DNA from: Candidatus Zixiibacteriota bacterium
GTDB lineage: Bacteria; SM23-81
Direction: 5' to 3'
Assembly (NCBI GenBank): GCA_030628225.1
Contig: DAOVRJ010000129.1
Location: 1 to 6,963 of the forward strand
Length of the DNA: 6,963 bases
Under the pieces are notes generated by a model, which searched no databases, had not been told where the DNA came from, and saw nothing but the letters and a program-made list of their open reading frames with translations. This document shows positions 1-5,799 of this stretch, piece after piece (position 1 is the first letter of the stretch; every line of letters starts with the position of its first letter). The position numbers and the translations under genes are program-made.

Positions 1-25
1 ACCAACTCTTATGCCAAAAAAGAGC

Positions 26-62
26 AAAAAAAATCCCCAACTCAAATCTCTCTAAGTTGGGG
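26..62 (-). terminator. Rho-independent terminator ending the operon
   Basis: Read on the minus strand, an 8-bp perfect stem CCCCAACT / AGTTGGGG (positions 55-62 and 35-42) can be extended inward by three weaker pairs, two of them G-U, around a short loop. One A follows, then a run of eight T (26-33); a second run of six T lies at 16-21. A GC-containing hairpin followed directly by a T-run is the standard intrinsic terminator layout. It lies about 190 bases past the rnhB stop with no gene between, so it is the likely 3' end of the dxr-rnhB transcript. On the plus strand only three T follow the stem, so it should work mainly in the minus direction. Confidence 0.85.
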
Positions 63-248
63 TTTCAAGACTCCTTCCAGTCCAGGAGATAACGGTTATC
101 GTCCTGTTACCAAAAGGGACACCCAGAAACGCAGCTTTCCTCGTTCACACTGTTTCCCTGACTCTTCTCCAATCCTTTAAAACATCGTCACATCACTTCC
201 GACTTATGTACGCAATAAAGTTGGTACCTTTCTACCCAATCACTGCCC
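63..248 (-). other. Non-coding stretch with inverted repeats between rnhB and the terminator
   Basis: No minus-strand frame here gives a believable protein: the ATG and GTG codons run into stops within about 13 codons or fewer. Two hairpins share bases. One pairs CAGGA (83-87) with TCCTG (102-106) and continues through the near-palindrome GATAACGGTTATC (88-100). The other pairs CTCCT (71-75) with AGGAG (84-88). They cannot form together. Further upstream on the minus strand, AGGGAAAC can pair in two blocks with GTTT and CCCT across about 114-165. It may be a structured 3' UTR, a small RNA or the leader of a gene beyond the left edge. I match it to no known RNA family and see no clear promoter. 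Confidence 0.35.
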
Positions 249-1007
249 TTACTCCAGGACACCCCGAAAGCTTTTTCGATGAACCGGACATGGTCCGTAA
301 TGCCGCAGAGCGTTTAGATGCATTGATGTGCCATAGCCTTTATGGCGCGCAAATCCATACTGGGGATGATCTTTATCCATACGAACCATGATCTCATCTC
401 TGGTCACCTTGGCCACCACTGAGGCCGCCGCCACAGAGAGAGAACGGGCATCTCCACCCACCAGTGCACATTGAGATACGGTAACTCCCGGGATGGAGAA
501 AGGTCCGTCAATAAGCAGTCGGTCCGGCTTGATCGATAAAGACGCCAGAGCCCGACGCATTGATTCCCACGTTGCCTTAAGGATACCCACAGCATCTATG
601 CGATTGGCGGATACAATACCCACACCCACAGCTTGGGCATTTGCCCTAATATGCCGGGCATATGTCTCTCGCTCACCGGCGCTAAGCCGCTTCGAATCAT
701 CCAGCCCCAACCAGTTACACGGCCAGGGAAGGATCACAGCGGCGGAGACCACCGGTCCTGCCAAGGGACCCCTTCCCACTTCATCCAAACCGGCAATAGC
801 CCGCGCGCCTGCCCGGCGCAGGTCTTTCTCCACGGTGGTTAACTCTCGCAGACGCGCCTCCGCTCTGAGACGTTTATCACGCAATCTTCGAAGAGTATGC
901 TCCAGTTTCTGTGCGCCGCGACGAGGATCCCGCCGGAGACGTTCCCGGATCTCCTGATCGATCTCTCCACCACGACACAAGAGGTCCCGGATCTGAGAGA
1001 TAGTCAT
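249..1007 (-). CDS. rnhB: Ribonuclease HII
   Basis: Cytoplasmic endonuclease that cuts the RNA strand of RNA-DNA hybrids, especially at single ribonucleotides misincorporated in DNA (start of ribonucleotide excision repair). From the ATG at 1007 it is 252 residues. The catalytic D-E-D-D set is visible: D75-E76 in DEVGRGPLAGPV, D168 in LIDG and D204 in VTRDE. The family's C-terminal signature follows in YGFARHKGYGT (217-227) and HRKSF (243-247). Residues about 1-68 form an Arg-rich, probably helical extension like that of Bacillus subtilis RnhB. The frame opens earlier with a GTG at 1058 whose GTGA overlaps the rplS stop, giving 269 residues. I prefer 1007 because a GAGG lies nine bases upstream and MTISQIRDLL resembles the Bacillus N-terminus. 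It is the last gene of the operon. Confidence 0.95.
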   Translation of the reverse strand: MTISQIRDLLCRGGEIDQEIRERLRRDPRRGAQKLEHTLRRLRDKRLRAEARLRELTTVEKDLRRAGARAIAGLDEVGRGPLAGPVVSAAVILPWPCNWLGLDDSKRLSAGERETYARHIRANAQAVGVGIVSANRIDAVGILKATWESMRRALASLSIKPDRLLIDGPFSIPGVTVSQCALVGGDARSLSVAAASVVAKVTRDEIMVRMDKDHPQYGFARHKGYGTSMHLNALRHYGPCPVHRKSFRGVLE

Positions 1008-1054
1008 CTGAGCGATCCTCGCGGATACTGACACAGAGCACACCTGCCCGAGAA

Positions 1055-1396
1055 TCACTTTTTCTCTCGGATTCGCGCGCTCTTTCCCTTGAGCGCTCGC
1101 AAATAGTACAATTTGGAACGCCGCACTCTCCCCCGTCTAACTACATGAATATCGGAGATATTCGGAGATTGTAGGGGAAATATCCGCTCCACACCGATGC
1201 CGCCGCTGATCTTGCGCACAGTGAAGGTCTCGTTTGTTCCTGAACCCTTGCGCCTGATGACCACACCCTGAAAAATCTGTGAGCGCTCCTTTTCGCCCTC
1301 CTTCACTAAAACGTGTACCTTCACGGTATCGCCAGGCGCGAAATCGGGTATTTTATCCTTCAACTGTTTCGACTCCAAATGACGAATTACATCCAT
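1055..1396 (-). CDS. rplS: 50S ribosomal protein bL19
   Basis: Structural protein of the large subunit, at the interface with the small subunit. The family pattern runs the whole length: [40 protein letters not shown], then [16 protein letters not shown] and a basic end. From the ATG at 1396 it has 113 residues, the usual size, and [13 protein letters not shown] lines up with the normal L19 start; AGGGG sits six bases upstream. An in-frame ATG at 1420 (121 residues) also has an AGGG at good spacing, so eight extra residues are possible. It follows trmD after a gap of 21 or 45 bases, depending on the start. trmD-rplS adjacency is widely conserved. Its stop overlaps the possible upstream GTG start of rnhB. 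Confidence 0.96.
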   Translation of the reverse strand: MDVIRHLESKQLKDKIPDFAPGDTVKVHVLVKEGEKERSQIFQGVVIRRKGSGTNETFTVRKISGGIGVERIFPLQSPNISDIHVVRRGRVRRSKLYYLRALKGKSARIREKK

Positions 1397-1441
1397 AGCC
1401 AACCCCTGTCTGGTGTTCATGCCAGCACCCTGCCAGCAAGT

Positions 1442-2182
1442 TTATTCTATGCCACGATTCTCTTTCTTAATCTGGGCGATAAGTCGTTTATCTTCCTTCT
1501 TCAAAGAAATATTTTCCAGGAGGTCCGGTCGTCTTTGAAGGGTTTTTCTAAGAGCCTCCTTTTTTCGCCATATTCTGATCTGTTCGTGATCCCCTGATAG
1601 CAAAACCTCCGGCACGCTGAGATCCCGAAAAACCCTTGGTCTGGTAAATTGAGGTGCATCCAGGATTCCCTGGAAAAAAGAATCGTTCCACGCCGACTCC
1701 TCATCACCCAGGACGCCGGGAATCAGACGAACCATCGAGTCGATGACCACCATAGCAGGAAGCTCCCCCCCTGTCAGAACGTAATCGCCAATAGAGATTT
1801 CCCTGTCCGCTATGGTGCGAATTCTATCATCCAGTCCCTTATATCGCCCGCAGATAAAAAGCAGTCTCTTTCCCACCGCCAAGGACTTTGCTATCCGCTG
1901 TTCATAATGCTCTCCCTGGGGGGTGAGCAAAACAACCAAACCCGGAGAAGCCTGACTCTGAACGGCCTCCACGGCCCTGAATACGGGCTCTGGCTTAAAG
2001 ATCATTCCCGGACCACCGCCAAAGGGATAATCATCTACGGTGCCATGCTTATCCTGGGCATATTGGCGGATGTCGTGGAGAAATATCTGGATCAGCCCCC
2101 GCTCTTGGGCCCTTTTGATGATACTCTCGTCCAAAAATCCATCAAACATCCCCGGGAAGATCGTCAAGACATCAATTCTCAC
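1442..2182 (-). CDS. trmD: tRNA (guanine-N1)-methyltransferase TrmD
   Basis: Transfers a methyl group from S-adenosylmethionine to N1 of G37, next to the anticodon, in tRNAs with a G36-G37 sequence; this prevents +1 frameshifting. With the GTG start at 2182 it has 246 residues, the family's usual size. MRIDVLTIFPGMF is the standard N-terminus. The SPOUT trefoil-knot parts are visible: LTPQG (86-90), CGRYKGLDDRI (111-121), and IGDYVLTGGELPAM (131-144) followed by DSMVRLIPGVLG. R152 and D167 match the catalytic Arg and Asp of the E. coli enzyme (R154, D169). GILDAPQFTRP and VLLSGDH complete the signature. AAGGG lies six bases before this start. Another GTG at 2200 overlaps the rimM stop as GTGA and would add six residues. 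Confidence 0.97.
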   Translation of the reverse strand: MRIDVLTIFPGMFDGFLDESIIKRAQERGLIQIFLHDIRQYAQDKHGTVDDYPFGGGPGMIFKPEPVFRAVEAVQSQASPGLVVLLTPQGEHYEQRIAKSLAVGKRLLFICGRYKGLDDRIRTIADREISIGDYVLTGGELPAMVVIDSMVRLIPGVLGDEESAWNDSFFQGILDAPQFTRPRVFRDLSVPEVLLSGDHEQIRIWRKKEALRKTLQRRPDLLENISLKKEDKRLIAQIKKENRGIE

Positions 2183-2196
2183 CGAAGACCCTTCTT

Positions 2197-2706
2197 TCAC
2201 TCCAACAGACCCTCTGGGGGATGAATGATCATCCGCCCCTCAATAAGGTCTATTTCTTTGACGATCTCTTTAACGGCGGGTATGAGCATCTCATCCTGTC
2301 CATCCCCCACGCAATAGAGATCGTGAGCGGCTGTGGGTAGAATCTGGCGAACCTCTCCCAACACCCTTCCATCCTCGGTAACCACCGTCAGACCAACAAG
2401 CTGAAAACCATAATATTGCCCTGCGGGAAGAGACGGAAGGCTTTCTCGAGACACAGCCACCTCCCAACCCCGAAAGCGCTCGGCAACAACAGGCTCGTCC
2501 AACTCATGAAACTTCAATATAATAAAACGACCTTGCTGGCGCACCTTCTCCACGGAAAGATCCTTCACCTGCCCGGCCTTCACCAACCACAAACGGTCGA
2601 AGTGAGCCAAGAGCTCCTGCACATCGAAAAAGGGCATCATCCTCAACTCACCCCGAAGACCGTGGAGTTTGGTAATCTTGCCGATGGCCATCAGATCATC
2701 TTTCAT
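2197..2706 (-). CDS. rimM: Ribosome maturation factor RimM
   Basis: Cytoplasmic assembly factor for the head of the 30S subunit; in E. coli it binds protein uS19 and helps mature 16S rRNA. The N-terminal RimM domain starts with MKDDLMAIGKITKLHGLRGEL. The C-terminal PRC barrel covers about the last 75 residues: GQYYGFQLVGL, DGRVLGEV, the AAHDLYCV strand, EMLIPAV, and the usual ending PPEGLL. From the ATG at 2706 it has 169 residues, and GGGG lies six bases upstream. The frame also has an ATG at 2739 directly after the khpA stop (TAG-ATG), giving 180 residues; that junction would suit translational coupling but has a poorer ribosome site. The end touches trmD. rimM-trmD-rplS is a conserved order, and rpsP is usually close by, as here. 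Confidence 0.95.
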   Translation of the reverse strand: MKDDLMAIGKITKLHGLRGELRMMPFFDVQELLAHFDRLWLVKAGQVKDLSVEKVRQQGRFIILKFHELDEPVVAERFRGWEVAVSRESLPSLPAGQYYGFQLVGLTVVTEDGRVLGEVRQILPTAAHDLYCVGDGQDEMLIPAVKEIVKEIDLIEGRMIIHPPEGLLE

Positions 2707-2739
2707 CCGAAACCCCATTCGGTGGAAACGATGCAGCAT

Positions 2740-2970
2740 CTATTCCAAAATCTCCAGAACCGCCCGTTTCCCCATTTTCGCTGAGGCGGCATTCACCAAA
2801 GTCCGAATGGATCTGGCCGTCTGTCCCTTCTTGCCGATTACTTTTCCTAAATCTCCGGGTCCAACACGCAACTCATAAACGGTCGTCTTTTCACCCTTAA
2901 TCTCGTTAACATGAACTGCATCTGGTTCGTCGACAAGAGACCTCGCAATAAGCTCTATCAACTCTTTCAT
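2740..2970 (-). CDS. khpA: KH-domain RNA-binding protein KhpA (YlqC family)
   Basis: Small single-KH-domain RNA-binding protein, 76 residues, the normal size of the family. In Firmicutes such as Streptococcus pneumoniae, KhpA pairs with KhpB (Jag/EloR) and affects cell elongation and RNA levels; the role here is inferred from the family. The RNA-binding GxxG loop is G46-K-K-G49 inside [13 protein letters not shown], followed by the helix [12 protein letters not shown] and a final strand [20 protein letters not shown] is the canonical N-terminus. The start at 2970 is fixed by AAAGGAGG (2979-2986) eight bases upstream; a longer frame opening at 3030 has no comparable site and would add 20 unrelated residues. 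It lies between rpsP and rimM, the common position in Gram-positive-like genomes, and its stop TAG touches a possible rimM ATG. Confidence 0.95.
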   Translation of the reverse strand: MKELIELIARSLVDEPDAVHVNEIKGEKTTVYELRVGPGDLGKVIGKKGQTARSIRTLVNAASAKMGKRAVLEILE

Positions 2971-2978
2971 CGCTGGAG

Positions 2979-2986
2979 CCTCCTTT
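2979..2986 (-). promoter_or_regulatory. Ribosome binding site of khpA
   Basis: AAAGGAGG on the minus strand, eight bases before the ATG at 2970. This strong Shine-Dalgarno match decides the khpA start over the longer in-frame GTG at 3030. Confidence 0.85.
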
Positions 2987-3041
2987 GCGTGCCGTCCGCC
3001 TCTGTGGCAAAAAACCTCTGAATTAATCACCTTCCTCTCAG

Positions 3042-3746
3042 TTAAGACTTACCTTTGGTGGTTTTTTTTTCTTCTGCCTTGGCAGATGAGCCCTTCTTCG
3101 CTGATGTCTTTTTCCCCTCAGCCTTTCCTTGGGTCTTGGACCCTTTCGCTCCTGCGGCCGCTTTCTTCACATCCTTTTTCGCCTTGGACTTCTCTGGTTT
3201 CTCCACGGACGCAGTTTGCTCCTTCACAACCTTCTCTTCTCCGACAGCCCTCTCCTTCTTCGCTGTCTTCTTTTCTTTGCTTACCTTCTCCACCTTGGCT
3301 GCCTTCTCCTCTTTCACCATCTTTTCCTCTTCGACAGCCGGAGGCTCAATAGGCATCTTATCTTCCTTGGCCTCCATGGCCAGCACTTCTTTGAGCTTCT
3401 CTTCCACAACCTCTGTTACCTGAGGCTCTTTCTTAACCCTAGTCTTTAGCTTGGGCATCTCCAGGTGGGAAACATCTTCTCCCCGCTTGAGCATTCCCCA
3501 TTTTCTACTCAGTCCCAACCTGGACAGCAATTCCTGCACCGGAGTGCTGGGTTGAGCACCGTTGCTCAACCACGCGAATAGCCTCTCTTCCTCAATCACG
3601 ATGTCCGGCGGATCTCTCATGGGATTGTAATGCCCAAGATTCTCAATATACCGGCCTCCTCTCGGCTTTCTGGAATCGGCAACAACAATTCGGTAAAAAG
3701 GTTTCTTCTTGGCACCCATTCTGCGAAGTCGTATTCTCACCGACAC
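3042..3746 (-). CDS. rpsP: 30S ribosomal protein bS16 with a long Lys/Glu-rich C-terminal tail
   Basis: Small-subunit protein bS16, needed for 30S assembly. Residues 1 to about 80 are the complete family domain: [41 protein letters not shown], then [19 protein letters not shown]. Most bS16 proteins stop at 80-90 residues. This one has 234, and the extra roughly 150 are low-complexity. Residues 101-234 contain 38 Lys and 24 Glu, first mixed-charge, then (191-234) mostly Lys with Ala, Gly, Ser and Thr, resembling a histone H1 tail. [11 protein letters not shown] (140-150) and [11 protein letters not shown] (170-180) are imperfect copies 30 residues apart. The start is the GTG at 3746: AGGAGG lies eight bases upstream and the protein begins in register with the family. 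An earlier in-frame GTG (3755) overlaps that AGGAGG, so it is unlikely. A run of nine A lies near the 3' end. Long tails are known on some bS16 proteins of other phyla; the function here is unknown. Confidence 0.96.
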   Translation of the reverse strand: MSVRIRLRRMGAKKKPFYRIVVADSRKPRGGRYIENLGHYNPMRDPPDIVIEEERLFAWLSNGAQPSTPVQELLSRLGLSRKWGMLKRGEDVSHLEMPKLKTRVKKEPQVTEVVEEKLKEVLAMEAKEDKMPIEPPAVEEEKMVKEEKAAKVEKVSKEKKTAKKERAVGEEKVVKEQTASVEKPEKSKAKKDVKKAAAGAKGSKTQGKAEGKKTSAKKGSSAKAEEKKTTKGKS

Positions 3747-3754
3747 GCTCTTCA

Positions 3755-3760
3755 CCTCCT
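3755..3760 (-). promoter_or_regulatory. Ribosome binding site of rpsP
   Basis: A perfect AGGAGG on the minus strand, in the short ffh-rpsP gap, eight bases before the GTG at 3746. The in-frame GTG at 3755 shares its first base with the end of this site, so a ribosome bound here cannot sensibly start there. The site therefore selects the canonical MSVRIRL start. Confidence 0.88.
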
Positions 3761-3778
3761 CTTATGAACAGTTCCTGC

Positions 3779-5119
3779 TTACCTGTAAACTCGACCTTTT
3801 CTTCGTTTGCTCCTCATGGAAAGCAAATTTTTCTCCCAGCCCCTTTCCCCCATACCACTGACCATCTTCTGAATCATGGCGAACTGTCGCAATAGCTGGT
3901 TCACCTCCTGCACGGTTCTTCCACTGCCAGCGGCGATTCTCCGTTTCCTGTTGCCCTCGATTATCTTGGGATTCTCCCGCTCCTGTGCAGTCATGGAGTT
4001 GATCATAGCCTCCACCCGAACAAGAGCTTTCTCATCCACAACAATCCCGCTGGCCTCGAACCCCGGCACCAGATCCAGCAACCCATCCAATGGTCCCATT
4101 TTCTTCAGCTGATGGAGCTGGCTCAAGAAGTCATCCAGAGAAAATGTCTTCTGGCGAAGTTTCTCCTCCAGCTTCCGCTGCTCTGAAAGATCCATGGTCG
4201 CCTTGGCCTTCTCCACCAGGGTGACCACATCGCCCATGCCCAGGATACGGGAGGCCATCCGATCCGGATAAAAAGGCTCCAGGGCATCCAGTTTTTCGCC
4301 CATTCCCACATATTTTATGGGCTTTCCCGTCACCGCTCTTAGAGATAAGGCGGCACCGCCCCGGGCATCGCCATCCATCTTGGTCAACACGACCCCACTC
4401 AGGTCCAGGAGAGCATCGAATTCCTTAGCCAGATTGACGGCCTCCTGACCGGTCATGGCATCGGCCACCAGCAGGATCTCATCGGGGGCCACTTTGCGGC
4501 GAATATCAACCAGCTCCTGCATCATCTCCTTATCGATGTGCCACCGGCCAGCTGTATCCAACAGCACAGCATCGATTCCCTCCCGACGGGCCCGCTCCTT
4601 GGCTTTGGCACAGATCTCCACTGGCTTCTTTCCGGATGCCACATATACCGGAACCTGGATCTGCTCGCCCAACAGGCTCAGTTGATCCCCGGCCGCCGGG
4701 CGATAGACATCGGCGGCTACCAGGAGGGTTTTCTTCCCTCTAGAACGAAGATGCAGGGCTAATTTCCCGGCCACCGTGGTTTTACCACTCCCCTGCAAGC
4801 CCACCAACATGATCACCGTCGACCCGGAGGAGCTCAGATCCAGGGTACTGGCCTCTCCCCCCAGAAGCTGAACCAACTCGTCGTGGACGATCTTCACCAC
4901 CACCTGGGCCGGTCTAACGCTCTTCAGAACTTCCTGTCCGATGGCCTTCTCTCTAACTCGCCGGATAAAATCCTTGGCCACCTGATAATTGACATCGGCC
5001 TCCAGCATGGCACGGCGCACGTCGCGCAGGGCTTCATCGACGATCTTCTCCGACAACTTGCCCCTACCACGCAAATCGCGCAGGGCCGAGTTGAGGCGTC
5101 GCGTCAATTCCTCGAACAT
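3779..5119 (-). CDS. ffh: Signal recognition particle GTPase Ffh (SRP54)
   Basis: Protein part of the bacterial SRP. It binds signal sequences as they leave the ribosome, then pairs with the receptor FtsY in a GTP-dependent step that delivers the ribosome to the membrane translocon. It has 446 residues, a normal length. The N domain (about 1-95) is a helical bundle. The G domain shows the P-loop GLQGSGKTT (107-115), DVYRPAA (137-143), DTAGR (188-192) and TKMDGDARGG (246-255). The M domain (about 300-446) carries the SRP-RNA-binding stretch RRIAAGSGRTVQEVNQLLRQF (393-413) and a basic end, SKRRKGRVYR. The finger loop between MGPL (341-344) and VDEK (361-364) has no Met, and W193 follows DTAGR where Leu is usual. 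The ATG at 5119 has AAGGA six bases upstream and overlaps the end of rpe by 16 bases. No ylxM regulator gene precedes it. Confidence 0.98.
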   Translation of the reverse strand: MFEELTRRLNSALRDLRGRGKLSEKIVDEALRDVRRAMLEADVNYQVAKDFIRRVREKAIGQEVLKSVRPAQVVVKIVHDELVQLLGGEASTLDLSSSGSTVIMLVGLQGSGKTTVAGKLALHLRSRGKKTLLVAADVYRPAAGDQLSLLGEQIQVPVYVASGKKPVEICAKAKERARREGIDAVLLDTAGRWHIDKEMMQELVDIRRKVAPDEILLVADAMTGQEAVNLAKEFDALLDLSGVVLTKMDGDARGGAALSLRAVTGKPIKYVGMGEKLDALEPFYPDRMASRILGMGDVVTLVEKAKATMDLSEQRKLEEKLRQKTFSLDDFLSQLHQLKKMGPLDGLLDLVPGFEASGIVVDEKALVRVEAMINSMTAQERENPKIIEGNRKRRIAAGSGRTVQEVNQLLRQFAMIQKMVSGMGERGWEKNLLSMRSKRRKGRVYR

Positions 5120-5799
5120 GGTCCTTCCTTCTCTGTTCCCCGAAGAAAGCGAACAGCTTGCTCGTAGTCAGGGCTGTTAAAAATGGCCGAGCCGGCCACC
5201 AGAATACGGGCCCCGTTCTCTATCACCGTTTTTGCCGTGGTGGGGTTAATTCCACCGTCCACCGCGATCTCCAGGTCCTCCATCCCCTGATGGTCCAAAG
5301 AATCGCGCAGTCTTTTTATCTTTTCAGCCACCGACCCGATGAACTTCTGGCCTCCAAAACCGGGGTTCACACTCATCAACAGAATTTGATCCAGCTCACC
5401 GTAAAAAGGCTCCAAAACGGCCAAGGGCGTGCTTGGATTCACCGACATGCCCACTCTGCACTTCAGGCTGCGAATCAGCTTCAGGGTGCTGTGCAGGGAA
5501 ACCGGAGCCTCATAATGGATGATGATCGTGTCTGCTCCGCTGCGCACAAAGGCCTCGGCGAACAGATCTGGCCGCCGGATCATCAGGTGCGCCTCCAGGG
5601 GGAGATCTGTCAACTGATCCACAGCCTTCACAACCAGGGGACCAAAGCTGATGTTTGGCACGAAACTGCCATCCATCACGTCCAGATGGATCAGGTTCAC
5701 CCCGGCCTTCTCCACGGCCTCGATATCCTGCCGCAGGCACCTGAAATCAGCGGCCAGGAGTGAGGCCGCTATTTTTACTGCCTGCTGTCTTTTCGGCAT
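5104..5799 (-). CDS. rpe: Ribulose-phosphate 3-epimerase
   Basis: Interconverts D-ribulose 5-phosphate and D-xylulose 5-phosphate in the pentose phosphate and Calvin pathways, in the cytoplasm, using a bound divalent metal. From the ATG at 5799 it has 231 residues, a normal size for this TIM-barrel family. Motifs in order: KIAASLLAADF (9-19), IHLDVMDGSFVPN (37-49) with metal ligands H38 and D40, AHLMI (70-74) with H71, MSVNPGFGGQKF (142-153), AVDGGI (179-184) with catalytic D181, and the phosphate-binding VAGSAIF (201-207). Usually Pro stands where Ala12 is. The frame also opens with a GTG at 5814 (236 residues). Neither start has a strong ribosome site, and both lie inside the end of dxr (25 or 40 bases), so translation is probably coupled. 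The C-terminus overlaps ffh. Confidence 0.96.
   Translation of the reverse strand: MPKRQQAVKIAASLLAADFRCLRQDIEAVEKAGVNLIHLDVMDGSFVPNISFGPLVVKAVDQLTDLPLEAHLMIRRPDLFAEAFVRSGADTIIIHYEAPVSLHSTLKLIRSLKCRVGMSVNPSTPLAVLEPFYGELDQILLMSVNPGFGGQKFIGSVAEKIKRLRDSLDHQGMEDLEIAVDGGINPTTAKTVIENGARILVAGSAIFNSPDYEQAVRFLRGTEKEGPCSRN

Noticed and set aside
90-165. Cobalamin-riboswitch-like words on the minus strand (AGGGAA, CAGTGTGAA, AGCTG)
   Set aside because: The order of words resembles the btuB leader core, but the flanking stem does not pair and no B12-box-like CCTGCC or GCCACTG is present.
1-225. 7-bp inverted repeat ACCAACT (1-7) / AGTTGGT (219-225) around the non-coding stretch
   Set aside because: A 7-bp match within about 225 bases is expected by chance, and no insertion-sequence or attachment-site features go with it.
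206-391. 61-residue plus-strand frame at the left end
   Set aside because: Most of it is antisense to the 3' end of rnhB, and it has no good ribosome site or known motif.
493-957. 154-residue Ser/Arg-rich plus-strand frame
   Set aside because: It is antisense to rnhB, and its composition reflects the Arg-rich N-terminus of RNase HII read backwards.
1649-2224. 191-residue plus-strand open frame
   Set aside because: It is antisense to trmD, whose motifs are complete, and it has no recognisable domain.
2999-3041. Possible terminator or promoter in the rpsP-khpA gap (T-run after CAGAGG)
   Set aside because: The only stem is about 4 bp and does not adjoin the T-run, and no well-spaced -35/-10 pair is visible. 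Two CAGAGG copies look accidental.
3055-3449. Phe/Ser/Leu-rich plus-strand frames that look like membrane segments
   Set aside because: They are the reverse complement of the Lys/Glu-rich bS16 tail (AAG and GAG read backwards give CTT and CTC), so the hydrophobicity is an artefact.
5158-5763. 201-residue plus-strand open frame
   Set aside because: It lies entirely antisense to rpe, which has all its catalytic motifs. The translation shows no family pattern, so it is a by-product of codon use in the real gene.
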